Assembly: GCA_036946415.1 (NCBI GenBank)
Contig: JAQIJD010000001.1
Span: 372,001 to 436,000 of the forward strand
Source: Sphingomonas_Q fennica_A
GTDB taxonomy: Bacteria; Pseudomonadota; Alphaproteobacteria; Sphingomonadales; Sphingomonadaceae
Direction of reading: 5' to 3'
Length of the DNA stretch: 64,000 nt
The notes under the pieces were generated by a model. The model was given only the letters and a program-made list of their open reading frames with translations, searched no databases and was not told the origin of the DNA. Both the position numbers and the translations under genes were made by a program. Shown here piece after piece: positions 26,213 to 36,823 of this stretch. Each line of letters starts with the position of its first letter. Position 1 is the stretch's first letter.

Positions 26213-26510
26213 TTATCCCTTCCCGGCATTCCGCCGCCGCGTATCCCAGCCCTTGCGCGCCGCGGCCGATCGCGCCTCGGCCGAACCCGTCGCATGGGCC
26301 TTGCCGCCGCGGCGCGAGGCGGCGTTGGTGTCGGGCTTGCCGCGCCCGGAGCCGGACTTGTTGCCCCCCGCCGCTATCCTTGTTGACGGTCGCCCAGGCG
26401 CGGCGCTCGGCCTCGTCCTCGGAAAGGCCGCGTTTCTCGTAGCCTTCCTCGATATGCTCAGCCTTGCGCTTCTGCTTGTCGGTATAGGCGTCCTTGTCTC
26501 CGCGCGGCAT
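26213..26510 (-). pseudogene. Small basic KGG-like protein gene, frameshifted
   Basis: The start MPRGDKDAYTDKQKRKAEHI (ATG at 26510) and the end KSGSGRGKPDT ... RKGWDTRRRNAGKG are in different frames. The switch is at the run of six C on the plus strand (26364-26369); removing one base restores a protein of about 98 residues. The family is small, basic and Gly/Lys/Arg-rich, often annotated as plasmid-stabilisation or KGG-domain stress protein. As typA nearby has the same type of defect, a sequencing error is more likely than decay. Confidence 0.72.
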
Positions 26511-26640
26511 CGTCCATCTCCTTGACGGTGCGGCAAGAACCGCCGGGCGGCGCGAGTGTTGCCGCCACCGACACGTTTTGTCGCGGAACGGGGCCAAGGG
26601 GCTGCCGTTCTGGCCGGCATCGCACAACAGGAGATCCGCC

Positions 26641-26841
26641 ATGCGCGCCAACCGCACCACCACGCTCGTCCTCGCCGGCCTCGCTTTGTCCGGCATCGCC
26701 CTCGGCGGCTGCTCGCGCGGATCGACGCGCGGCGGACTGATCGGCGGTGCCGCCGGCGCCGTCGCCGGCAGCGCGACGGGCCTTGGCACCACCGAAGGGG
26801 CGATCATCGGCGGCACCGCGGGCGCCGTGATCGGCAAGTAA
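26641..26841 (+). CDS. Small glycine-zipper lipoprotein
   Basis: The 66-residue product has a signal sequence LVLAGLALSGIALGGC with lipidation Cys24, followed by a short GLIGGAAGAVAGSATG and GAIIGGTAGAVIGK. These Gly-xxx-Gly repeats form a glycine zipper, as in SlyB/OsmB-type outer-membrane lipoproteins and entericidin-like proteins. The ATG at 26641 is the signal-peptide start. It is probably stress-related and transcribed alone between a broken gene and typA. Confidence 0.72.
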   Translation: MRANRTTTLVLAGLALSGIALGGCSRGSTRGGLIGGAAGAVAGSATGLGTTEGAIIGGTAGAVIGK

Positions 26842-26931
26842 CCGCATCGGGGGCGGGCCTCGCCTTGTTGCAGCGCGCCATTTCGGCTATGGCGCGCGGC
26901 GATACCCGCCCCTCCAGATGCAAGAGACCTC

Positions 26932-28771
26932 ATGAGCCTCCGCAACGTGGCCATCATCGCGCACGTCGATCATGGCAAGACGACCCTCGTCGATCAGCTG
27001 TTCCGCCAGTCCGGCACCTTCCGCGACAACCAGCGCGTCGAGGAACGGGCGATGGACTCCAACGATCTGGAGAAGGAGCGCGGGATCACCATCCTCGCCA
27101 AGCCGACCTCGGTCGAATGGACCCCGCCGGCGGGGGGGCGAGCCGGTTCGCATCAACATCGTCGACACGCCCGGCCACGCCGATTTCGGCGGCGAGGTTG
27201 AGCGCATCCTCTCGATGGTCGACGGCGTGATCCTGCTGGTCGATTCGTCCGAAGGGGCGATGCCGCAGACCAAGTTCGTTACCGGCAAGGCGCTGGCGCT
27301 GGGCCTCAAGCCGATCGTCGTCGTCAACAAGGTCGATCGCCCCGACAGCCGCATCCAGGAAGTGCTGGACGAGGTGTTCGACCTATTCGTCTCGCTCGAC
27401 GCGAGCGACGAGCAGCTCGACTTCCCCGTCCTCTACGCAAGCGGCCGCAACGGCTATGCCGGCCCCGATCCGGACGCGCGCGAAGGCACGCTGATTCCGA
27501 TGTTCGAAAAGATCGTCAGCCACGTTCCCGCCCCCAAGGTGGACGTGGACGCGCCCTTCACCTTCCTCGTGACTTTGCTCGATCGCGACAATTTCCTCGG
27601 CCGCATCCTCACCGGCCGCGTCAACAGCGGCACGGTGAAGCTCAACCAGCCGATCCATGCGATCGACAATGACGGCAAGGTGCTGGAGACGGGCCGCGCC
27701 ACCAAGATCCTGTCGTTCCGCGGGCTGGACCGGGTGCCGGTGGACGAAGCGCAGGCGGGCGACATCATCAGCCTCGCCGGCCTCACCGTCGCCACCGTCG
27801 CCAACACCATCGCCGATCCGACCGTGACGGAGGCGATCCGCGCCCAGCCGATCGATCCGCCGACGCTGTCGATGCGCTTCGCCGTCAACGATTCGCCGAT
27901 GGCGGGCCGCGAGGGCACGAAGGTGACCAGCCGCATGATCCGCGACCGCCTGTTCCGGGAATCGGAATCGAACGTGGCGATCCGCGTCACCGAGAGCGAC
28001 GACAAGGATTCGTTCGAGGTCGCCGGCCGCGGCGAATTGCAGCTCGGCGTGCTGATCGAGACGATGCGCCGCGAAGGATTCGAGCTGGGCATCAGCCGCC
28101 CGCGCGTGCTGTTCCGCGACGGCGAGGGCGGCCGCGAGGAGCCGTACGAGACGGTCGTGATCGACGTGGACGAGGAATTCTCGGGCACGGTCGTCGACAA
28201 GATGAACCAGCGCAAGGCCGAGATGACCGACATGCGGCCGTCCGGCGGCGGCAAGACGCGCATCACCTTCTCCGCCCCCTCGCGCGGGCTGATCGGCTAT
28301 CACGGCGAATTCCTGTCCGACACGCGCGGCACGGGCATCATGAACCGGCTGTTCGAGAAATACGGCCCCCACAAGGGCCAGATCGAGGGCCGCAAGAACG
28401 GCGTCCTCATCTCCAACGGCGCCGGCGAGGCGCAGGCCTATGCGCTGGGGCCGCTGGAGGAGCGCGGCATCCTGTTCGTGGGGCCGGGCGAGGTGCTCTA
28501 CGAGGGCATGGTGATCGGCGAGAATGCCAAGACGGACGACCTCGAGGTCAATCCGATGAAGGCCAAGCAGCTCACCAACTTCCGCGCCTCGGGCGGCAAG
28601 GACGACGCCATCCGCCTCACCCCGCCCAAGCGGATGACGCTGGAACAGGCGATCGCCTATATCGACGACGACGAGATGGTGGAGGTGACCCCCAAGACCA
28701 TCCGCCTGCGCAAGCGCCACCTCGACCCGCACGAGCGCAAGCGCGCCAGCCGCGCGAGCAAGGCGGCGTAG
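26932..28771 (+). pseudogene. typA: Translational GTPase TypA/BipA, frame broken by one extra G
   Basis: TypA is a ribosome-associated GTPase for 50S assembly and stress growth. The first frame (26932 on) encodes G1 AHVDHGKTT, and RGITILAK. The second frame, from about 27139 to 28771, encodes DTPGHADF (G3), NKVDR (G4), the EF-G-like domains and the TypA C-terminus. The frames meet at seven G (27132-27138); with six G the protein reads TPPAGGEPVRINIVDTPGH, about 612 residues, normal for the family. All other motifs are intact, so a homopolymer sequencing error is likely. Confidence 0.88.
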
Positions 28772-28810
28772 GGTCAGCGTCCCTCACCCGGCTCTGGTGG
28801 GGGATGACAG

Positions 28811-28891
28811 CCCCCACCCCCAACCCCTCCCCTAAAGGGGAGGGGAGCAAGATAAAGCCCCTCCCCTTCAGGGGAGGGGTTGGGGTGGGGG
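28811..28891. repeat. C-rich/G-rich nested inverted repeat
   Basis: Two small hairpins (CCCCTCCCC/GGGGAGGGG) are nested in a larger inverted repeat whose outer arms are CCCCCACCCCCAACCCC and GGGGTTGGGGTGGGGG. It lies 40 bases after typA and may terminate it. Same element type as 607-719 and 51641-51746. Confidence 0.72.
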
Positions 28892-28944
28892 TTGTCGCCT
28901 TGGCGCGACGTGAGCTTGCGAGCGATCTCCGAGCGCCATCACCC

Positions 28945-28985
28945 AAAAAAAAGCGAAGACCGCCGGGGCTTGCGCCCCGACGGCC
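28945..28985 (-). terminator. Intrinsic terminator of the small minus-strand transcript
   Basis: On the minus strand GGCCGTCGGGGC and GCCCCGGCGGTC pair around a GCAA tetraloop and are followed by a short spacer and eight T (28952-28945). It closes a transcript that contains the 18-codon ORF at 29096-29040. Confidence 0.8.
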
Positions 28986-29000
28986 TCCTGCATGGTCAGC

Positions 29001-29016
29001 GGCCGGAGGTCCGGCC
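29001..29016 (-). promoter_or_regulatory. Possible anti-SD hairpin downstream of the micro-ORF
   Basis: GGCCGGACCTCCGGCC is a 6-bp hairpin with ACCT at its tip on the minus-strand transcript. Its ACCTCC is an exact complement of the GGAGGT in the micro-ORF ribosome binding site about 85 bases upstream, so it could sequester it. This is structural inference only. Confidence 0.35.
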
Positions 29017-29039
29017 CGGGAGACCAGCGGCGTCGCTTG

Positions 29040-29096
29040 TCAGCGGCGCGGCCCCCGAACGGACAGAACCGACCTCTTAGCTGAACCATGAGACAT
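29040..29096 (-). CDS. 18-residue ORF with perfect extended ribosome binding site
   Basis: The ORF encodes MSHGSAKRSVLSVRGPRR, a very basic peptide (six Arg/Lys in 18). The 14 bases before it match the anti-SD end of 16S rRNA exactly, with normal spacing to ATG 29096; an in-frame ATG further upstream lies before the SD and is unlikely to be used. A terminator follows 55 bases after the stop, so this is a free-standing short transcript of about 200 bases. It may be a leader-type peptide, a dual-function sRNA or a ribosome sponge. No family is recognised. Confidence 0.5.
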   Translation of the reverse strand: MSHGSAKRSVLSVRGPRR

Positions 29097-29097
29097 C

Positions 29098-29111
29098 GGA
29101 TCACCTCCTTT
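29098..29111 (-). promoter_or_regulatory. 14-nt Shine-Dalgarno fully complementary to the 16S 3' end
   Basis: The minus strand reads AAAGGAGGTGATCC, complementary over all 14 positions to the bacterial 16S 3' terminus GGATCACCTCCTTT. Ordinary genes in this window show only 4-7 matching bases. It sets the start of the 18-codon ORF at 29096. Confidence 0.7.
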
Positions 29112-29206
29112 CGCCATGTTGAAGACAATCCGAACATCGGCAATCCGGGCGTTCCGAACAAGTCTTGAACCGATTTTTTTCGGCCCTACGATACGCCGCT
29201 TCGCGT

Positions 29207-29731
29207 TCAGCCTCGGCAATCCTCCACCACCCGGATCGGTTCTCCCCAGGCGGGCAGCACCAGCATCGGCAGGCCCGCGCCGGCGATGGCGAAGCGGCCC
29301 TTGCTGAAGGCGATCGCGTCCAGCATCGCGTCGGCGGCGGGCAGGCTCGCGCCGATCCGCGGCGGCGTGCCGGGCAGGGGCTGTGCGGGATAAGCGGCGC
29401 TGCGCGAGGTGGTCGATACCTGCATCGCCCCCGCCGTGCCGCCGGGGCGGGAGAGGGTGACGCGGCGGGCGGCCGGATCGCAGCGCAGGATGAAATCCGC
29501 CTCCGACCCCGGCCGCCCGAACAGCGCGGAGGTGCCGGCCGGATCGGTGAGATAGGCCCAGCCGCCGGGCGTCAGCGGCAGATCGCGCCAGCCGGGCGGG
29601 GGGGCGGTCACCGGTGCCGGGGCGGGCGCGGGGGCGGCGGGCTGCGGCGGCGGGGCCGGCGCTGGCACGCAGCCGGCAAGCGCGGCGGCGGTCAGCAAGG
29701 CGGCGAGACGGAAGGGAAACGGACGCGTCAT
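29207..29731 (-). CDS. Hypothetical lipoprotein
   Basis: The 174-residue product has a lipoprotein signal LLTAAALAGC (lipidation Cys about 21), a Pro/Ala-rich tether (VPAPAPPPQPAAPAPAPAPV) and a compact domain from about residue 50 with GWRDLPLTPGGWAYLTDP, an FILRCDPAARRVTLSR strand pair and a C-terminal VVEDCRG. The two Cys in the domain could form a disulfide. No family is recognised; similar lipoproteins occur across sphingomonads. It is probably periplasmic. Confidence 0.7.
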   Translation of the reverse strand: MTRPFPFRLAALLTAAALAGCVPAPAPPPQPAAPAPAPAPVTAPPPGWRDLPLTPGGWAYLTDPAGTSALFGRPGSEADFILRCDPAARRVTLSRPGGTAGAMQVSTTSRSAAYPAQPLPGTPPRIGASLPAADAMLDAIAFSKGRFAIAGAGLPMLVLPAWGEPIRVVEDCRG

Positions 29732-29781
29732 CCCCTCCCCATGACGGAGGCGGGCGCGGGTGGCAAACCGCGTGGGCGCGA

Positions 29782-31983
<2,202 letters not shown>

Positions 31984-32019
31984 GGCGGCAATATGGCGTC
32001 CGGCCCCCGAATGTTCCAG

Positions 32020-32271
32020 TCAGCCGATGCGCAGCGTGGAGGCGGCGAGGGCCGGCGGGGGAAGCGCGATGGGCTGCCCGCCTTCGATCGCGATCTCGTG
32101 CGCCAGTTGCTGAAGGTGACCCGCGTCGTAATCGTGCAGCAGCGTCGCGGCTTCCTCGGCCGCGCTGCGCATCTCGCTCACGATCGTGGCGATGCCTCGC
32201 TCGTCGAGCAGGCCGCTGCGGCGCAACCCGCGGACGACGGCGGCAAGGGCGAGGTGGATTGCCATGTCCAT
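32020..32271 (-). CDS. Small helical protein of unknown function
   Basis: The 83-residue product starts at ATG 32271, preceded by GGAG at correct distance; a longer start at 32298 exists. It is Ala/Leu-rich and helical (AIHLALAAVVRGLRRSGLLDERGIATIVSEMRSAAEEA), with a short C-terminal tail. No membrane segment, no family recognised. It lies between uvrB and mtgA in the same direction with gaps of 36 and 82 bases. Confidence 0.5.
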   Translation of the reverse strand: MDMAIHLALAAVVRGLRRSGLLDERGIATIVSEMRSAAEEAATLLHDYDAGHLQQLAHEIAIEGGQPIALPPPALAASTLRIG

Positions 32272-32353
32272 CGGCTTTTCTCCGTTGGCAGTGCGCAATC
32301 TTCGCTTATCTTTGCGATATTACAATAACATCCGTTGCTTGGCCGCATGATCG

Positions 32354-33079
32354 TCAGCGTAGGCAGGCGTCATATCCCTGGCGGCGGACCGTGCCGATGC
32401 GGCGGGCGATCCGGTCTCCGTAGCGGCGGGTGAAGCCGCTCGCACCCACCGCCTCGCGCCGTTTGGGCAGCGGCAGCACGGCGGCGATCCGCGCCGCTTC
32501 GGTGGCCGACAGGCGGCTGGCGTCATGCCCGAAATAGCGCTGCGCCCCGGCGTTCGCGCCATAGGTGCCGATCCCGGTCTCGGCGATGTTGAGATAGACT
32601 TCCATGATCCGCCGCTTGCCCCAGATCGCCTCGATCAATAGCGTGAACCACGCCTCCAGCCCCTTGCGGAGATAGCCGCCGCCTTGCCACAGGAAGGCGT
32701 TCTTGGCGGTCTGCTGGCTGATCGTGGAGCCGCCGCGCAGACGCTTCTTACCGGTGAGGTTGGACCGGAACGCCTGGTTCATCGCCCCCCAGTCGAACCC
32801 GCTGTGCGCGCAGAAGCGCCAGTCCTCGGAGCCGATCACGGCGCGCGCCATGTCCGGGTCGATCCGGCGGAGCGGCATCCAGTCCTTGTGGATGCCGCGC
32901 CCGCCGCCGGCATTGGCGATCATCGTTGCCGTCACCGGCGGCGGCACGAAGCGGTAGAGCGCGACCCACAGCAGAGACCCGCCGACGAACAGGATCGCCG
33001 CCTTCAGCGACCATCGCCCGATCCGGCGGCGCCAGGTCGAGGAAGCGGCGGGGGGCGTGCGGCGGCGACGGCGGATCAT
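32354..33079 (-). CDS. mtgA: Monofunctional biosynthetic peptidoglycan transglycosylase
   Basis: The 241-residue glycosyltransferase (GT51) polymerises lipid II into glycan strands. An Arg-rich cytoplasmic start is followed by one membrane anchor (about 28-42). Catalytic Glu85 is in GSEDWRFCAHSGFDW, and RGGSTISQQTAKN at 115-127 is the second GT51 block. There is no transpeptidase domain. Length is standard. It acts at the inner-membrane periplasmic face in cell-wall synthesis. Confidence 0.94.
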   Translation of the reverse strand: MIRRRRRTPPAASSTWRRRIGRWSLKAAILFVGGSLLWVALYRFVPPPVTATMIANAGGGRGIHKDWMPLRRIDPDMARAVIGSEDWRFCAHSGFDWGAMNQAFRSNLTGKKRLRGGSTISQQTAKNAFLWQGGGYLRKGLEAWFTLLIEAIWGKRRIMEVYLNIAETGIGTYGANAGAQRYFGHDASRLSATEAARIAAVLPLPKRREAVGASGFTRRYGDRIARRIGTVRRQGYDACLR

Positions 33080-33188
33080 GGCACCAGCCGCTTATCGCCT
33101 GATCGGTCCTCACGAAAGCGCATCCGGTTGACCGGGCGTGGCGGCGCGGCCATGCGCTTCACATTGCTGGATGAATGCGGGGGCGGCG

Positions 33189-33986
33189 ATGCGGTGGGGA
33201 TGGGCGATGCTGGCGGCGGCGGCCGCGGCGGTGGCGCTGCCGGCCGACGCGCAGGCGCTGCGAGAGCTGTGCACGACGCGGCCCGGCCTCGGCACATCGG
33301 CCTGCACCGTCGATCCCGGCCATGTCCTGATCGAGACGGGGCTTGCCGATTGGCAGCGCGATGCCGGCGACGACGGCGTCGAGAAGACGCTGCTGCTGGG
33401 CGACCTGCTGGCGCGGATCGGGCTGACCGATACCAGCGAGGTGCAACTGGGGCTGACCGGCTATGGCCGCGTCTCCGAACGGGATGAGGGCGGCGTGATC
33501 CGCCGGCACCGCGTGGGGGATGCGCTGATCGCCTTCCGCCAGAACCTCAGCAATCCCGACGGATCGGGCTTCTCGGCGGCGATCGAACCGCTGGTCACGC
33601 TGCCCGTCGGCCGCCGGCCGGTGGGGGCGGGGACGTGGAGCGCCGGGCTGATCGTGCCCGTCGACTATGAATTCAGCGACGTGCTGCAACTCCAGCTCAG
33701 CCCCGAAGTGGATGCCGCCGCCGACGAGGACGGAGCCGGCCGCCATCTGGCGTGGGGCGGCGTCGTCGGCCTCGACGTGCATCTGACCGAGACGGCCGAG
33801 ATCGATCTGGAGGTGCAGGCGGTGCGCGATCGCGATCCGGGCGGGCACAGCACGCTATTGCTGGCGGGGGCCGCGGCGGCGTGGCAGCCGGGCGACGACT
33901 GGCAGCTCGACATCGGCTCGGCCTTCGGCCTCAACGCCGACAGCCCCGACGTGCGGGTCTATGCGGGGATCGTGCGGCGGTTCTGA
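33189..33986 (+). CDS. Exported putative transporter of the phenol-MetA (PF13557-like) barrel family
   Basis: The 265-residue product starts at ATG 33189 with a signal peptide (about 1-22, ADAQA). The mature chain has alternating beta strands (VLIETGLADW, EVQLGLTGYGRV, SAAIEPLVTLPVG, AGLIVPVDYEF) and ends in RRF with terminal Phe, so it should be an outer-membrane barrel. The Cys pair near 28-38 (ELCTTRPGLGTSACTV) is at the N-terminus. Family members are annotated as transporters; the substrate is unknown. Confidence 0.7.
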   Translation: MRWGWAMLAAAAAAVALPADAQALRELCTTRPGLGTSACTVDPGHVLIETGLADWQRDAGDDGVEKTLLLGDLLARIGLTDTSEVQLGLTGYGRVSERDEGGVIRRHRVGDALIAFRQNLSNPDGSGFSAAIEPLVTLPVGRRPVGAGTWSAGLIVPVDYEFSDVLQLQLSPEVDAAADEDGAGRHLAWGGVVGLDVHLTETAEIDLEVQAVRDRDPGGHSTLLLAGAAAAWQPGDDWQLDIGSAFGLNADSPDVRVYAGIVRRF

Positions 33987-34008
33987 AGCGGGGCGGCCTG
34001 AGAGTGAT

Positions 34009-34122
34009 CCGTTCGTGCTGAGTAGGCGCTGAGCCTGTCGAAGCGCCGTATCGAAGCATCTGCCCGGCAGCCGTCCTTCGATACGCCATTTCGGCAGGCT
34101 CAATGGCTACTCAGGACGAACG
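34009..34122. repeat. REP-like inverted pair
   Basis: The 114-base palindrome starts CGTTCGTGCTGAGTAGGCG and ends GGCTACTCAGGACGAACG, with CGTATCGAAGCA and CCTTCGATACGCC in the centre. It lies between convergent genes. Confidence 0.75.
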
Positions 34123-34150
34123 TTATGCCAGGAGTGCCCGTGGCAGTCGA

Positions 34151-34849
34151 TCACCCCGCCAGCGCCGCTTCCACCGCGGCCATCGCGTGGAGGGTGGTCG
34201 TGTCGAACAGCGGCACCGCGCTGTCGGTCTCGTCCACCAGCAGCATGATCTCGGTGCAACCGAGGATGATCGCCTCCGCCCCCGCCTCCACCAGCCGCGC
34301 GATGATGGCGCGATAGGCGGCGCGTGAGGCAGGCGAGACGGTGCCGCGGACCAGTTCGTCGTAGATAATGCGGTGGACGGTGGCGCGGTCGTCCGCGGGC
34401 GGCACCAGCACCTCCAGCCCGAAGCGGTCCGCCAGCCGGTCGCGGTAGAAGGGCTGTTCCATCGTGAAGGCGGTGCCGAGCAGGCCGATGCGGGCGTGGC
34501 CGGCGGCGCGGATAGCGGCGGCGGTGGGATCGGCGATATGGATCAGCGGCACGCCCTCTGCCGCCGCCGCCACGCGATCGGCCAGCTTGTGCATCGTGTT
34601 CGTGCAAATCAGCAGCAGGTCCGCCCCGCCGCGGACCAGCCGCCGCGCCGCGTCCGCCATCGTCTCGGCGAGGCCATCCCAGTCGCCCGCCCCCTGCGCC
34701 GCGGCGACGGGGCCGAAATCGACCGACCACAGCAGGATCGGCGCGGAATGGACGCCGCCCAGCCGATCCTGCACCGCGCGGTTGATGAGGCGATAATAAT
34801 GGGCCGAGCTTTCCCAGCTCATCCCCCCGATCAGCCCGATCGTGCGCAT
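34151..34849 (-). CDS. Aspartate/glutamate racemase family protein
   Basis: The 232-residue cofactor-independent racemase starts MRTIGLIGGMSWESSAHYY. The two catalytic Cys are in CTNTMHK (about residue 83) and LGCTEIMLL (about 195), both present. Members interconvert L/D-Asp or L/D-Glu; which substrate here is not clear (the GMSWESS start fits the broad-specificity YgeA group). It sits downstream of rpoH on the same strand with a 23-base gap. Confidence 0.88.
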   Translation of the reverse strand: MRTIGLIGGMSWESSAHYYRLINRAVQDRLGGVHSAPILLWSVDFGPVAAAQGAGDWDGLAETMADAARRLVRGGADLLLICTNTMHKLADRVAAAAEGVPLIHIADPTAAAIRAAGHARIGLLGTAFTMEQPFYRDRLADRFGLEVLVPPADDRATVHRIIYDELVRGTVSPASRAAYRAIIARLVEAGAEAIILGCTEIMLLVDETDSAVPLFDTTTLHAMAAVEAALAG

Positions 34850-34872
34850 GCCCGCCCCCCGCGGCCGCCCGC

Positions 34873-35784
34873 TCAGGCGGACGGCTGGGGCAGCAGCTTC
34901 TTCTCGCCGGCGATGCGCATGATCGCCTTTTGCAGCTTGTCGAAGGCGCGCACCTCGATCTGGCGGACGCGTTCGCGGCTGACGCCATAGACCTGGCTCA
35001 GTTCCTCCAGCGTCTTGGGATCCTCGGCGAGGCGCCGTTCGGCCAGGATATGCTTCTCCCGGTCGTTGAGCGCAGTCATCGCCTCAAGGAGCATGCCGTG
35101 GCGCACGTCGCGCTCCTCGGTGTCGGCCAGCCGCTCGTCCTGGAGGGGATCGGTATCGACCAGCCAGTCCTGCCACTGGCCCTCGCCATCCTCGCGCATC
35201 GAGACGTTGAGCGAGGTATCGCCCCCCATCGCCATGCGGCGGTTCATGCTCGTCACCTCCTCCTCGGTGACGCCGAGGTCGGTGGCGATCTTCGCGAGAT
35301 CCTCGGGGCGCAGGTCGCCGTCCTCGAACGCGTCGAGCTTGCTCTTCATCCGGCGCAGGTTGAAGAACAATTTCTTCTGCGCGGCGGTGGTGCCCATCTT
35401 CACCAGGCTCCACGAGCGCAGGATATATTCCTGGATCGAGGCCCTGATCCACCACATCGCATAGGTGGCGAGGCGGAAGCCGCGATCGGGATCGAACTTC
35501 TTCACGCCCTGCATCAGGCCGATATTGCCTTCGGAGATCAGCTCCGACGTGGGCAGGCCATAGCCGCGATAGCCCATCGCGATCTTCGCGACGAGGCGGA
35601 GGTGCGAGGTGACGAGCCGCGCCGCCGCTTCCGGATCCTCATGTTCCTGGAAACGCTTGCCCAGCATATATTCCTCTTCCGGCGTCAGGAGCGGGAACTT
35701 CCTGATTTCCGCCAGATAGCGGTTGAGGCTCTGTTCACCGCCGATGGCCGGGATCGTCGCGGGGACGTTCTTGCCGGTCGCCAT
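34873..35784 (-). CDS. rpoH: RNA polymerase heat-shock sigma factor RpoH
   Basis: Sigma-32 of 303 residues starting at ATG 35784 behind GAGGAGAAG. Region 2 contains LISEGNIGLMQGVKKFDPDRGFRLATYAMWWIRASI. The RpoH box QKKLFFNLR at 136-144, which marks this sigma group, is intact. Region 4 HTH is ELSQVYGVSRERVRQIEVRAF. It directs heat-shock transcription, including hslVU at the other end of this window. An upstream element resembles its own promoter. Confidence 0.96.
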   Translation of the reverse strand: MATGKNVPATIPAIGGEQSLNRYLAEIRKFPLLTPEEEYMLGKRFQEHEDPEAAARLVTSHLRLVAKIAMGYRGYGLPTSELISEGNIGLMQGVKKFDPDRGFRLATYAMWWIRASIQEYILRSWSLVKMGTTAAQKKLFFNLRRMKSKLDAFEDGDLRPEDLAKIATDLGVTEEEVTSMNRRMAMGGDTSLNVSMREDGEGQWQDWLVDTDPLQDERLADTEERDVRHGMLLEAMTALNDREKHILAERRLAEDPKTLEELSQVYGVSRERVRQIEVRAFDKLQKAIMRIAGEKKLLPQPSA

Positions 35785-35806
35785 GATCGTGCTTCTCCTC
35801 GGGCCC

Positions 35807-35832
35807 GTGGGGGGCCGTTTCAAACGTTCAAG
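35807..35832 (-). promoter_or_regulatory. Possible sigma-32 promoter of rpoH
   Basis: On the minus strand CTTGAA is followed after 12 bases by CCCCCCAC. The -35 is perfect; the -10 is imperfect and the spacer is short. If real it would make rpoH autoregulatory, as known in several proteobacteria. Distance to the ATG is 23 bases. Confidence 0.35.
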
Positions 35833-35854
35833 GGGCGTTGTCCCCCTTCAATGC

Positions 35855-36808
35855 TCAACCTAGTCGAATGTTGCTTAATAGGGCCTGCATATCCTCGGGC
35901 AGCGCGCTTTCGAACGCAAGTGCAGCACCGGTAATCGGGTGGACGAACCCCAGCCGGGCGGCATGCAGCGCCTGCCGCCGGAAGCCGAGGCGGGCCAGCA
36001 GCGCCCCATGGGCGCGGCCGCCATAGGCCGGGTCGCCGAGCAGCGCATGCCCGATCGAGGCCATGTGGACGCGCACCTGATGCGTCCGCCCCGTCTCCAG
36101 CCGGCATTCGACCAGCGCCGCGCCGTCCAGCGGTTCCATCACCCGCCAGTGCGTCACGGCATGTTTGCCGCGGCCGGCCGGCTGGACCGCGATCTTCTTG
36201 CGGTTCGCATCCGATCGGCCGAGCCACGCATCGACGGTCCCCGACGCCTGCTTCGGCCGCCCCGCCGCGATCGCCAGATAGCGCCGATCGATCGTGTGCC
36301 GGGCGAATTGCGCGGCGAGCGCGACATGCGCCGGATCGGTCTTGGCCGCCACCATCAGCCCCGACGTATCCTTGTCGATACGGTGGACGATGCCCGGCCG
36401 CTCGACCCCGCCGATGCCCGACAGCGAACCGCGGCAATGGTGGAGCAGCGCGTTGACGAGCGTTCCGTCGGCATTGCCCGCCGCGGGGTGGACGACGAGG
36501 CCGGCCGGCTTGTCGACCACGATCAGATGCGCGTCCTCGTACGCCACGACCAGCGGTATGTCCTCCGCCACATTGTGCGCGGGGGCGGGGGCCGGCACCG
36601 CGACGGTGAGGGCGAGGCCGCCCGTCACCTTAGCCGCCGGATCGCGCAGCGCGGCGCCACCCGTGGCGGTGACCTGCCCGGCCGAGATGAGCGCCTTCAG
36701 CCGCTCGCGCGACAGCGTCGGCAGCGCCGCCGCCAGCGCGCGATCGAGCCGCCAGCCGGACGCTTCCGGCGACAGCACGACATCGGTTATGGCGATCCCC
36801 CCGGACAC
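35855..36808 (-). CDS. rluD: RluD-family 23S rRNA pseudouridine synthase
   Basis: The 317-residue product starts at GTG 36808 (no ATG fits; the usual start MAITDVV-like segment lies just inside). An S4 RNA-binding domain (about 12-70) precedes the synthase domain. Catalytic Asp145 is in GIVHRIDKDTSGLMV, and LIVVDKPAGLVVHP and ETGRTHQVRVH are conserved. Length and layout match RluD, which modifies helix 69 of 23S rRNA, but RluA/RluC-type relatives share these motifs. It is divergent from the JAMM gene with 15 bases between starts. Confidence 0.87.
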   Translation of the reverse strand: MSGGIAITDVVLSPEASGWRLDRALAAALPTLSRERLKALISAGQVTATGGAALRDPAAKVTGGLALTVAVPAPAPAHNVAEDIPLVVAYEDAHLIVVDKPAGLVVHPAAGNADGTLVNALLHHCRGSLSGIGGVERPGIVHRIDKDTSGLMVAAKTDPAHVALAAQFARHTIDRRYLAIAAGRPKQASGTVDAWLGRSDANRKKIAVQPAGRGKHAVTHWRVMEPLDGAALVECRLETGRTHQVRVHMASIGHALLGDPAYGGRAHGALLARLGFRRQALHAARLGFVHPITGAALAFESALPEDMQALLSNIRLG

Positions 36809-36823
36809 GGAGGATATGTAGGA

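Noticed and set aside
29098..29111. Fragment of a 16S rRNA gene
   Set aside because: Only the last 14 bases match; flanking bases do not resemble 16S, and position before an ATG explains it as a ribosome binding site.
29180..29205. Additional REP copy (ACGATACGCCGCTTCG)
   Set aside because: Only one short core is present without the GAGTAGC arm; may be a remnant but cannot be supported.
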